Source: Bacteroidales bacterium (lineage in GTDB: Bacteria; Bacteroidota; Bacteroidia; Bacteroidales; P3). From it: DNA of 34,526 bases. The notes under the pieces were generated by a model, which searched no databases, was not told the origin of the DNA, and saw only the letters and a list, made by a program, of their open reading frames with translations. Below are positions 7,172 through 14,443 of this stretch, piece by piece; positions within the stretch are counted from its first letter, which is position 1; each line of letters begins with the position of its first letter. The stretch spans positions 1-34,526 of the forward strand of contig WRCN01000021.1 of assembly GCA_009783885.1 (NCBI GenBank), read 5' to 3'. The translations under genes and the position numbers were made by a program.

Positions 7172-7978
7172 ATGAAAAAAATCATTGTTTTATTCTCATT
7201 AGTGGCTTTCTTCTGTTTCGCAGCCACGCCGTCTTTTGCACAACAAGACCAAAAAACTGAAGCAGAACAAGCTATAGAAGCTGAAGAGGAATACGAAGGA
7301 TCCTTCGTAAACTTGTCTGAAGAAATTTTGGAATCGCAATCTTTCCATCAAGTATTGAAAGAAAAATTTATCGAAGGGGGTGCCGCTTGGATGGCTCCTA
7401 TTCTTTTCTTGCTTATCATAGGTTTGGCTTTGGTTATTGAGCGCGTTATTTATTTAACAATGTCGACAACTAACACGCAAAGATTGTTGAAAAAAGTTGA
7501 GGAAGCTTTAAAAACCGGTGGTGTTGAAGGCGCTAAAGAATTGTGTCGTAATACACGTGGCCCGGTAGCTGAGGTTTTCTATCAAGGCTTGGATCACATT
7601 GGCGAAGGTATCGAAGGGGTTGAAAAGTCTATCGTATCGCTTGGCGGTATCGCTATGGCTCGATTGGAGAAAAATATGTCGTGGCTTTCGTTTATTATTG
7701 CCGTTTCGCCTATGGTTGGTTTCTTGGGAACAGCGGTAGGTATGGTTGTGGCGTTTGACGCTATTGAAGTAGCAGGTGATATTTCTCCAACTGTTGTTGC
7801 AGGAGGTATGAAAATTGCTCTTTTGACAACCGTATTCGCTTTGATCGTTGCCATTATCATTCAATTCTTCTACAACTATCTCGCATCCAAAATTGAATCC
7901 CTTGTAGATGATATGGAAAATGCTTCAATTGAGTTCATTGATCTTATGGTAAAATACATCCGTAACCAAAAAAATTAA
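7172..7978 (+). CDS. exbB: MotA/TolQ/ExbB proton channel protein
   Basis: This inner-membrane subunit of an ExbB-ExbD proton-driven motor powers TonB-dependent outer-membrane transport. It has a cleavable-looking signal peptide (1-23, ending SFAQQ), as Bacteroidota ExbB proteins often do, then an acidic stretch (AEQAIEAEEEYE). Three membrane segments follow at about 72-95, 170-192 and 213-236. The MotA_TolQ_ExbB domain is clear: GGIAMARLEKNMSWLSFII, then SPMVGFLGTAVGMV and a GGMKIALLTTVFALIVAI segment. It leads a four-gene operon with 3-6 nt gaps. ExbB and TolQ cannot be separated with certainty; two exbD genes and no Pal or TolB favour ExbB. Confidence 0.92.
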   Translation: MKKIIVLFSLVAFFCFAATPSFAQQDQKTEAEQAIEAEEEYEGSFVNLSEEILESQSFHQVLKEKFIEGGAAWMAPILFLLIIGLALVIERVIYLTMSTTNTQRLLKKVEEALKTGGVEGAKELCRNTRGPVAEVFYQGLDHIGEGIEGVEKSIVSLGGIAMARLEKNMSWLSFIIAVSPMVGFLGTAVGMVVAFDAIEVAGDISPTVVAGGMKIALLTTVFALIVAIIIQFFYNYLASKIESLVDDMENASIEFIDLMVKYIRNQKN

Positions 7979-7984
7979 AAGACC

Positions 7985-8335
7985 ATGTCACATTCAACAG
8001 TTTTATTATTAGTCAATATTGGCTTGATTATAACCTATATCCTATTTGGGATAGCGGTGATCGGAGCATTGATTGCTGCCGGTAAAGCACTTACCACGAG
8101 TCGGGGAAGTTCGAAAATGACGTTGCTTGGAGCACTCGGTATTATCGTTATCTTTGCCGTTTCTTGGTTCTTATCATCAAGCACAGATATTAGTGAAATT
8201 CTGTTCGAACGAACCGGAACTTCTCTTTGGTGGAGCCGTCCGATTGGTGCAGGCTTAATTTCATTTTACATCCTTTTTATTTGTGTAGTTGGCACAGTAA
8301 TTGGCACAGAGATTATGAAACCCTTCAAAAAATAG
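7985..8335 (+). CDS. Small three-helix membrane protein of the exb operon
   Basis: I do not recognise a named family. It has 116 aa with three predicted membrane helices at about 6-30, 43-61 and 84-108. Between the second and third helix is a segment with STDISEILFERTGTSLWWSRP, probably facing the periplasm. It sits 6 nt after exbB and 6 nt before the first exbD. From general knowledge, similar small membrane proteins occupy this slot in other Bacteroidota exb clusters, so an accessory role in the motor complex is inferred. Confidence 0.75.
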   Translation: MSHSTVLLLVNIGLIITYILFGIAVIGALIAAGKALTTSRGSSKMTLLGALGIIVIFAVSWFLSSSTDISEILFERTGTSLWWSRPIGAGLISFYILFICVVGTVIGTEIMKPFKK

Positions 8336-8341
8336 GCTATC

Positions 8342-8920
8342 ATGGTAAAAAAATCTCCAACAATTAATGGTGGTTCGACCGCAGACTTGGCATTCTTGTG
8401 CTTGGCGTTTTTCATGATGACCTCATCTATGGATACAGACTCCGGTATCATTCGCCGTTTGCCGCCACCGCTTCCGCCTGATGCTCCAAAACCTCCCGAA
8501 ATTAGAGAACGGAACGTTTTGCAGGTACAGGTTAATATGTATGATCAACTTCGTGTGAATAGAGAATTTATTGATATTTCCGAATTGCGTAATGTAACGA
8601 AAGAGTTTTTAAGCAATCCTTTTAATGATCCCCACAAATCGGAACAATACGAACAAGATATTCCGGGGTTGGGAAAAGTTATGAGGTCGAGAGGGGTTAT
8701 TTCGTTGCAAAACGATAATACTACTTCTTACGAAGCCTATATTAGAGTACAAAATGAACTAACCGCGGCATTTAACGAATTGCGCGATGCACTTTCGAGA
8801 GATCGTTTCGGTGTTACATTTGCAAATTTGAGGAATGAAGAACTGAGAGAAGCCATTCAAAGAGCGATTCCGATGGCGATTTCCGAAGCAGAACCAAGAA
8901 ATGATGGAGGGCGAAGATAA
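8342..8920 (+). CDS. exbD: ExbD/TolR family protein (first copy)
   Basis: This is the second subunit type of the proton-driven motor. A short cytoplasmic N-terminus with NGGSTADL precedes one membrane helix at about 15-32; the Asp of TADLAFLCLAFFMM is in the position of the proton-carrying ExbD Asp. A proline-rich stretch (RRLPPPLPPDAPKPP) and a periplasmic domain follow. At 192 aa it is longer than the usual 130-150, because of an inserted region around residues 95-140. Its stop overlaps the next exbD start by 1 nt (TAATG), indicating coupled translation. Confidence 0.9.
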   Translation: MVKKSPTINGGSTADLAFLCLAFFMMTSSMDTDSGIIRRLPPPLPPDAPKPPEIRERNVLQVQVNMYDQLRVNREFIDISELRNVTKEFLSNPFNDPHKSEQYEQDIPGLGKVMRSRGVISLQNDNTTSYEAYIRVQNELTAAFNELRDALSRDRFGVTFANLRNEELREAIQRAIPMAISEAEPRNDGGRR

Positions 8921-9387
8921 TGTCACGATTTAAAGACAAAGGAAAAAAAGAAATTCCAAGTATCAATACCGGTTCTTTGGCTGACTTGGTATTCATCTTG
9001 TTGTTTTTCTTCATGGTGATTTCGACCATGCGTGAAAGCAACCCACTTGTAAGAGTTGTAATGCCAAAGGCCACCGAAGTTCACAAGTTAGAGAAAAAAT
9101 CGTTGGTGAGTAATATCTACATTGGTCAACCATTTAATGTGGCGGCTTTGGGTACAGAATCTCGTATTCAGTTGAACGACCAAATCGCCGATGTTAACGA
9201 AGTTCAAGCTTTTATTTTGGCTGAACGTGAAGCTCGCAACGAAGTGGATGTGCCCTTTCTGACAACATCGTTGAAAGTGGACAAAGACACCAGAATGCGG
9301 ATTGTTACTGCCGTTAAGCAGGAACTTCGCCAAGTGGGTGCGTTCAGGATTAATTATTCTACAACAAGGGCTCAGACGGCGTTTTAA
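8920..9387 (+). CDS. exbD: ExbD/TolR family protein (second copy)
   Basis: A second, shorter ExbD of 155 aa. A basic N-terminus (SRFKDKGKKEIPSINTGS) leads to a membrane helix at about 18-37 with LADLVFILLFFFMVIS, containing the conserved Asp. The periplasmic domain ends with VKQELRQVGAFRINYSTT, typical of the ExbD fold. Paired, diverged exbD genes after exbB are the common Bacteroidota layout, suggesting a mixed ExbD assembly. A strong terminator lies 25 nt downstream. Confidence 0.92.
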   Translation: MSRFKDKGKKEIPSINTGSLADLVFILLFFFMVISTMRESNPLVRVVMPKATEVHKLEKKSLVSNIYIGQPFNVAALGTESRIQLNDQIADVNEVQAFILAEREARNEVDVPFLTTSLKVDKDTRMRIVTAVKQELRQVGAFRINYSTTRAQTAF

Positions 9388-9412
9388 GTCGCTGACGGTT
9401 TTTAAAATAAAG

Positions 9413-9445
9413 AGGCTGTCTCTGATTTTTGAGACAGCCTTTTTT
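9413..9445 (+). terminator. Strong intrinsic terminator of the exb operon
   Basis: AGGCTGTCTC (9413-9422) and GAGACAGCCT (9431-9440) form a perfect 10-bp stem with an 8-nt loop and a T-tract. It also lies 24 nt beyond the stop of the convergent FISUMP gene and may serve both. Confidence 0.92.
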
Positions 9446-9468
9446 GCTTTTTCTAATCAAGAAATTTG

Positions 9469-10194
9469 CTATTTTATACAGCGTAGCGATTGTCCTAAAT
9501 TCTTTGGAGCTTTATTTTGAGGGGATATAAAACTGGTACTAAAATAGAGCGTACCGACAGTATATCGAGGGTCAAAGTAGCTCCAGCCGGTGAATTTCCA
9601 ATGACGAACATTGACACCGTCCACATTGAAAACCGAAGCGAAACCCATATCTTTTACTTTGTCCTCTGACTGCGACCAATAGCATGCAAACGATTTCTGA
9701 CCATGCAGTGCGCCAATCGAATCGCAAAAACCACCATAGGTACCACCCCACCTGTTAAGATATTTACTCCTATGAGACGTTTCGGGACTGAAACTTCCAA
9801 TACCACCCAAAGCCAGATCCAAGAGAATAAAATCATCCTTAGTAGGAACACGCCAAGGGGCAGGGCAAAGGCTATCTTTAAATCTCGAAACAGCCAGCCA
9901 AGAAAATAAATCTCCCTTTTGACGAGGATTAGAGCGACAATCGACATGGTAGTACAAACTATCTCCACCATTAAAAGTTGTTTTTTTACTGCAATTGGAA
10001 GCCTGAACAGCATCAGACCAAGTTTGAGAACCGTTTGGTAAAGTAATGGTCCAGGTTTTGTTTGATACAAAAGATACCGTGCCAAGGCTTTCGCCCCAAC
10101 CAGGGGTATCACCGTTGCAGCCATCGACGAACAACGATTGGGCAGATGTAAAAAAATACAATATAGAAAAAATTGAGGTAAAAAAATTTTTCAT
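9469..10194 (-). CDS. Secreted FISUMP-domain protein
   Basis: Function is unknown. The N-terminus MKNFFTSIFSILYFFTSAQS is a signal peptide. The rest (about 20-241) looks like one FISUMP domain (Fibrobacter succinogenes major paralogous domain): a W-x-W region, then DSLCPAPWRVPTKDDFILL, a central YWSQSED and the hallmark end QSLRCIK, where the usual form is SVRCIK. Eight or so Cys residues suggest disulphides. It is probably an outer-surface protein. No good TAnnTTTG box lies directly upstream. The 295-nt gap between it and the EF-G-like gene is largely palindromic repeat. Confidence 0.75.
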   Translation of the reverse strand: MKNFFTSIFSILYFFTSAQSLFVDGCNGDTPGWGESLGTVSFVSNKTWTITLPNGSQTWSDAVQASNCSKKTTFNGGDSLYYHVDCRSNPRQKGDLFSWLAVSRFKDSLCPAPWRVPTKDDFILLDLALGGIGSFSPETSHRSKYLNRWGGTYGGFCDSIGALHGQKSFACYWSQSEDKVKDMGFASVFNVDGVNVRHWKFTGWSYFDPRYTVGTLYFSTSFISPQNKAPKNLGQSLRCIK

Positions 10195-10279
10195 GTACTT
10201 TTTTTATTTGTTAATATGATACAACAAATTCCGTGCTAAACTGGATTTGAAGAAAAAAAACGTTCGAAAATAACAAACA

Positions 10280-10431
10280 GATTCCTCGACTTCGCATACT
10301 TCGTATGCTACGCTCGGAATGACGACGTTTTGCCGAGGGGAGAGGGAGAATGGTTTGGCGGCTTTGCCACCAAACCATTCTCCCCTTTCTTTCTCTCTTT
10401 TGCTTCGTCATGTCGAACGAAGTGAGACATC
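10280..10431. repeat. Composite palindromic repeat region, family B
   Basis: Three hairpins occur in a row in the gap between the FISUMP and EF-G-like genes. The left unit (10280-10327) is GATTCCTCGAC to CGGAATGACGACG with an inner GCATAC/GTATGC stem. The middle is a 41-nt near-perfect hairpin at 10344-10384 (GGGAGAATGGTTTGG paired with its complement). The right unit (10406-10431) reads CGTCATGTCGAACG to GAGACATC. The outer units resemble the two halves of the 6811-6914 element. Apart from these I see nothing in 10195-10488. Confidence 0.7.
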
Positions 10432-10488
10432 CATCAGTTAATGGTTATAGTTTGCAACGGGCACTTCAAACCCACCCCAACACAACGA

Positions 10489-12624
10489 TTATTCGTCGTC
10501 TTTTTGCTCGGCCTCGTAAGCTTTTAGTAATGCGGTTTGAACATCCGCCGGAACTTGTGCGTATTCGGCGAATTTCATCGAATAAGAGCCACGTCCGGAG
10601 GTGATTGAACTCAATGATGTCGAATAGCGGTTCATTTCTGCTAAAGGCACTTTCGCTTTGATAATCTGGAAACTTCCTTCGCTATCCATGCCCATCACCA
10701 CAGCACGACGACCTTGTAAATCGGTCATCACATCACCCATTCTGTCGGCAGGAACCATCACTTCAACATCATAAATCGGTTCTAAAATTTTCGGACCTGC
10801 GCTTTTAAACCCTTGACGGAATGCATTACGTCCGGCGAGTTTGAACGCCATTTCATTGGAATCTACATCGTGCATTTTTCCATCGAAAATACTCACAACA
10901 ATATCGCGTGCATAAGAACCTGTTAATGGACCTTCTTCCATTTTTTCCATGATTCCTTTCAAAATTGCAGGGTGAAAACGTGCGTCAATCGCACCACCTA
11001 CAATACAATTGTTGAACACCAATTTCCCACCCCAAGGCATTTCATGCGTTTCTGTACCACGAATTGGGTATTTGGTTTGAGGTGTCATTCCTTCATAATA
11101 AGGCTCAATCAACATGTGAACTTCGCCAAACTGACCGGCACCGCCTGATTGTTTTTTATGGCGATACATATCTTCCACACTTTTCGTAATGGTTTCGCGA
11201 TACGGAATTTTTGGGGCAAACAAATCCACTTGCAATTTGTGTAAATTGTTCAAATACCATTTTACCGTGTTGATATGAAACTCGCCCATACCCTGTAAAA
11301 TCAACTGTTTCAGTTCACGAGAATAACCCACTAAAAGAGTTGGATCGGCAGCGTGCATAGCATTCAAAACAACGCCGAGTTTTTCGTCGTCCGACGAGTT
11401 TACAGCTTTAATCGCTGTAGTGAAAATCGGATCAGGGAAAGCAATTTCTTCAAAAATAATATCCGTATTTTTTGGCGACGTGAGCGTTTGATTGGTTTTC
11501 ACATCTTTCAATTTAATGGTTGCAATGATATCTCCGGCAACAGCTTTTTCGATTTTCACACGATTTTTTCCGGCAACGACAAACATTTGTGAAATGCGTT
11601 CTTTGCTACCATTTACAGAGTTTACAACATCCATACCTTCGGTTACTTCACCTGTTATCACTTTTAAATACGACATTTCGCCCAAGTGCTGTTCGTACGA
11701 TGTTTTGAAAATAAACGCCGAAAACGGATCAGAAGCTTTTACCCCGATATGCTTGCCATCCGTAGTATTACGGCCTTTTCCTTCATCCGGAGAAACCACA
11801 TTATTGCTTATAAATTCAAGCAAACGAGCCACGCCTTGTGCTTCTTTCGACACACAGCACAGCACCGGGAACATACCGCGTGAAGCCATACAAAGCTTGA
11901 TACCGCGACGTATTTCTTCGATAGTCAAATCTTCGGTTTCAAAATATTTTTCCATCAAATCGTCAGCGCCTGCTGCGGAGGCTTCAACCAAATGTTTGCG
12001 ATATTTATCAGCACGTTCTTTTTCTGCTTCCGGAATATCTACAATTTCAAATTTTCCGCCACCTTTAGGGAATTTAAGCATTTTGTTTAACACTAAATCT
12101 ATCACGGCATCGAAGCCTGCACCAACAGAAACAGGATATTGGCATACGGTTATGCTTTCGCTGTAACTTTCTTGTAATTGTTTCAATGTTTCGTCAAAAT
12201 TGGCTTTTTCGCCGTCAAGTTGATTGATTACAAACATCAAAGGCACATTGCCTTTTTTAGTATATCGCCAAGAAATATCTGTTCCTGCTTCTGCGCCGGC
12301 TTGTGCATTCACCACCATCACAGCAGCTTCAACCACACTTAGTGCAGAAACCATTTCACCTGCATAATCCGCCATACCCGGACAGTCTATGATATTTATT
12401 TTTTTGCCGTTTGCTTCTGCGTAAAGTAGAGAAGCAACAACTGAATTTTTGCGATCCAACTCGATTTCTCGATAGTCGGAAATTGTGTTTTTGTCGTCGA
12501 TCGCTCCTCGACGACTAACGACCCCGCCTTCGAATGCCATTGTTTCGGCCAATGTGGTTTTTCCCGACTTTGCACCGCCAATCAGAGCAATGTTTCTGAT
12601 TTCATTTGTTTGATAGATTTTCAT
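10489..12624 (-). CDS. Elongation factor G-like protein (EF-G2 type, degenerate GTPase)
   Basis: This is an EF-G paralogue of 711 aa with all five domains. The P-loop GGAKSGKTT is at 16-24, but other GTPase motifs deviate: G3 is DCPGM (80-84) where EF-G has DTPGH, so the catalytic His is Met; G4 is NQLD (134-137) instead of NKxD; switch I has RKNSV in place of RGITI. Domain IV-V motifs are normal (GSYARDIVVSIFDGKMHDVD, LQGRRAVVMGMDSEG and SGRGSYSMKF). Bacteroides has a reported EF-G2 paralogue that supports translation without GTPase activity, and this gene fits that group. It is transcribed alone from a promoter at 12691-12698. fusA2 is a plausible symbol but not proven. Confidence 0.88.
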   Translation of the reverse strand: MKIYQTNEIRNIALIGGAKSGKTTLAETMAFEGGVVSRRGAIDDKNTISDYREIELDRKNSVVASLLYAEANGKKINIIDCPGMADYAGEMVSALSVVEAAVMVVNAQAGAEAGTDISWRYTKKGNVPLMFVINQLDGEKANFDETLKQLQESYSESITVCQYPVSVGAGFDAVIDLVLNKMLKFPKGGGKFEIVDIPEAEKERADKYRKHLVEASAAGADDLMEKYFETEDLTIEEIRRGIKLCMASRGMFPVLCCVSKEAQGVARLLEFISNNVVSPDEGKGRNTTDGKHIGVKASDPFSAFIFKTSYEQHLGEMSYLKVITGEVTEGMDVVNSVNGSKERISQMFVVAGKNRVKIEKAVAGDIIATIKLKDVKTNQTLTSPKNTDIIFEEIAFPDPIFTTAIKAVNSSDDEKLGVVLNAMHAADPTLLVGYSRELKQLILQGMGEFHINTVKWYLNNLHKLQVDLFAPKIPYRETITKSVEDMYRHKKQSGGAGQFGEVHMLIEPYYEGMTPQTKYPIRGTETHEMPWGGKLVFNNCIVGGAIDARFHPAILKGIMEKMEEGPLTGSYARDIVVSIFDGKMHDVDSNEMAFKLAGRNAFRQGFKSAGPKILEPIYDVEVMVPADRMGDVMTDLQGRRAVVMGMDSEGSFQIIKAKVPLAEMNRYSTSLSSITSGRGSYSMKFAEYAQVPADVQTALLKAYEAEQKDDE

Positions 12625-12690
12625 AATATTGCGTTTTTTTTATTTTCGTTTTCGTATGAACAAAAAAATCGTACATACATAATTAACCTG

Positions 12691-12698
12691 CAAATATA
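12691..12698 (-). promoter_or_regulatory. -7 box for the EF-G-like gene
   Basis: The minus strand reads TATATTTG followed by CAGG, about 66 nt before the start codon. The -33 is weak. Confidence 0.55.
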
Positions 12699-12757
12699 CA
12701 AAAAAAAACAATATATTCGACAATTATTTACAAAAAAATTAAAAAAATTAAAAAAAA

Positions 12758-12789
12758 TTTGGTCAATTCAAAAAAAAGTTGTATTTTTG
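12758..12789 (+). promoter_or_regulatory. tRNA-Asn promoter
   Basis: TTTG at 12758-12761 (TTTGGTCAATTC) is followed after exactly 20 nt by TATTTTTG at 12782-12789. The first 15 bases are identical to those of the tRNA-Gly promoter. Confidence 0.8.
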
Positions 12790-12812
12790 CAGTCCTTTTT
12801 TTAAGGAAACCT

Positions 12813-12886
12813 TCCTCCTTAGCTCAGTTGGTTAGAGCATCTGACTGTTAATCAGAGGGTCGCTGGTTCAAGTCCAGCAGGGGGAG
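12813..12886 (+). tRNA. tRNA-Asn (GTT)
   Basis: The 74-nt cloverleaf has acceptor TCCTCCT with AGGGGGA, anticodon loop CTGTTAA (anticodon GTT) and T-arm with GTTCAAGTC. CCA is not encoded. Confidence 0.95.
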
Positions 12887-12893
12887 CGAGACG

Positions 12894-12934
12894 AAAAACC
12901 GCACAGAGTAAGACTTTGAGCGGTTTTTTGTTTT
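12894..12934 (+). terminator. Terminator after tRNA-Asn
   Basis: AAAAACCGC (12894-12902) pairs with GCGGTTTTT (12920-12928), followed by more T residues. Confidence 0.85.
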
Positions 12935-12948
12935 TACCGGAAACCCTT

Positions 12949-12980
12949 TTTGTACAAATATCCCATTTTTTATACCTTTG
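12949..12980 (+). promoter_or_regulatory. Orphan promoter upstream of a long stem-loop
   Basis: TTTG at 12949-12952 is followed after exactly 20 nt by TACCTTTG at 12973-12980. No coding sequence follows on this strand; the 87-bp inverted repeat at 12997 does. Confidence 0.55.
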
Positions 12981-12996
12981 TGATACAAGCTATAAA

Positions 12997-13083
12997 GTTA
13001 AACTTCCCAATCAATTCTGTACACAAAGATAAGAGTTTTTTGGCCTCTGTTCCTACTGTATAGAATTAGTTGGGAAGTCCAAC
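12997..13083 (+). ncRNA. Candidate stem-loop RNA or MITE
   Basis: Two 27-nt arms (12997-13023 and 13057-13083) are inverted repeats with five mismatches: GTT, then ACTTCCCAA, AATTCT and TACA all pair. The 33-nt loop contains a second AGAG/CTCT stem. A well-spaced promoter ends 16 nt upstream, so a short structured RNA of about 90-100 nt would start near 12987. It could equally be a miniature inverted-repeat element. It ends 28 nt from the convergent ornithine aminotransferase stop. Confidence 0.4.
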
Positions 13084-13110
13084 AAATCCGCGTTCTACAT
13101 CGCAGCGATG

Positions 13111-14328
13111 TTATACCGTTTCGATTGCTTCAATAATCAACTTGATTGCTTCGCGCAATTGCTCTTCAGTAATCACCAATGGTGGAGCAAAACGAATGAT
13201 ATGTCCGTGCGTCGGTTTTGCCAAAACACCCAAATCGCGCATTTTCATACACACGTCCCAAGCCTGTTTGCCGTTCATCGGTTTAATGATCACAGCATTC
13301 AAAAGACCTCTACCACGAATAAGTTCGATGCGTTCGGATTTGCATTTGCTCATTTCTTCGCGGAAAATTTTTCCAAGAGTTTCGGCTTTTTCGGCCAATT
13401 TTTCGTCTTTTACAACATCTAATGCAGCCATTGCAACCGCACTTGCAAGCGGGAATCCGCCAAATGTCGAACCGTGTTCGCCCGGTTTGATATTCAACAT
13501 CACCTCATCATCGCATAATACGGCAGATACCGGAATAACGCCACCCGAAAGGGCTTTTCCAAGAATCAAAACATCCGGACGAACTCCTTCGTGATCACAA
13601 GCCAAAAGTTTTCCTGTACGCGCAATGCCGGTTTGTACCTCGTCAGCAATAAACAATACATTGTGTTTTTTACACAATTCCTGACATGTTTTCAAATACC
13701 CTTCATCCGGAACGAAAACGCCTGCTTCACCTTGAATTGGCTCAACGATAAATGCAGCAACTTTTTTGCCATGCTCATTCAAAATGTTTTCCAACGCTTT
13801 TGGATCATTGTAAGGAATGCGTTTAAAACCAGGCATTAGCGGGCCATAGTTTGCATACGAATCCGGATCGTTCGACATTGAAACAATTGCCAGCGTGCGT
13901 CCGTGGAAGTTGCCTTCGCAACAAATAATCAATACATCATCATTCGGAATACCTTTTTTTACAACACCCCAACGACGCGCCAATTTCAACGCCGTTTCAA
14001 CACCTTCCGCGCCGGTATTCATTGGCAACATTCTGCTGTAACCGAAATATTCGGTCATATATTTTTCGTAACCGCCAAGGGTGTCATTATAGAACGCGCG
14101 CGAAGTCAATGTAAGCGTTTTTGCTTGCTCACACAACGCGTTCACGATTTTGGGGTGGCAATGTCCTTGATTTACGGCAGAATAAGCCGACAAGAAGTCA
14201 TAGTAACGTTTTCCTTCAACGTCCCATACAAAAGCACCTTCGCCTTTGCTCAAAACGACAGGTAGGGGATGATAATTGTGAGCACCATAACGCTCTTCCA
14301 TTGCGATTAATTGTTCTGTTTTTGTCAT
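13111..14328 (-). CDS. rocD: Ornithine aminotransferase
   Basis: This PLP enzyme transfers the delta-amino group of ornithine to 2-oxoglutarate, giving glutamate semialdehyde and glutamate, and links arginine and proline metabolism. Class III aminotransferase features are clear: [18 protein letters not shown], the PLP phosphate loop [12 protein letters not shown] near 104, FHGRT near 141, ADEVQTG near 228, and the PLP lysine K258 in [19 protein letters not shown] follows it. Length (405 aa) and the opening [21 protein letters not shown] fit ornithine rather than acetylornithine aminotransferase. Transcription is from a TATCTTTG promoter at 14393-14423, back to back with the FG-GAP gene. Confidence 0.93.
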   Translation of the reverse strand: MTKTEQLIAMEERYGAHNYHPLPVVLSKGEGAFVWDVEGKRYYDFLSAYSAVNQGHCHPKIVNALCEQAKTLTLTSRAFYNDTLGGYEKYMTEYFGYSRMLPMNTGAEGVETALKLARRWGVVKKGIPNDDVLIICCEGNFHGRTLAIVSMSNDPDSYANYGPLMPGFKRIPYNDPKALENILNEHGKKVAAFIVEPIQGEAGVFVPDEGYLKTCQELCKKHNVLFIADEVQTGIARTGKLLACDHEGVRPDVLILGKALSGGVIPVSAVLCDDEVMLNIKPGEHGSTFGGFPLASAVAMAALDVVKDEKLAEKAETLGKIFREEMSKCKSERIELIRGRGLLNAVIIKPMNGKQAWDVCMKMRDLGVLAKPTHGHIIRFAPPLVITEEQLREAIKLIIEAIETV

Positions 14329-14392
14329 GATATTATGTTTTTTAGTTTGTTTAATTTTTTAAAGATGCAAATTTCCCAAAAATACGAATTTG

Positions 14393-14423
14393 CAAAGATA
14401 CGAAAAAAAACATAATAAACAAA
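14393..14423 (-). promoter_or_regulatory. Promoter of ornithine aminotransferase
   Basis: On the minus strand TTTG (plus 14420-14423) is followed after 19 nt by TATCTTTG (plus 14393-14400). It lies within 10 nt of the divergent -7 box of the FG-GAP gene. Confidence 0.7.
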
Positions 14424-14431
14424 AAATTTTG

Positions 14432-14439
14432 TATCTTTG
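14432..14439 (+). promoter_or_regulatory. -7 box of the FG-GAP gene, 4 nt before its ATG
   Basis: TATCTTTG at 14432-14439 ends only four bases before the start codon at 14444, which predicts a leaderless or nearly leaderless message. No TTTG is found at the usual -33 position. Confidence 0.6.
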
Positions 14440-14443
14440 TAGA

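Noticed and set aside
6814..7227. Open frames on both strands across the tRNA-Ser region
   Set aside because: They translate tRNA and repeat sequence; no family features.
14390..14443. Upstream in-frame extension of the FG-GAP gene (18 codons)
   Set aside because: It overlaps the -7 box and precedes an ideal signal peptide start at 14444.
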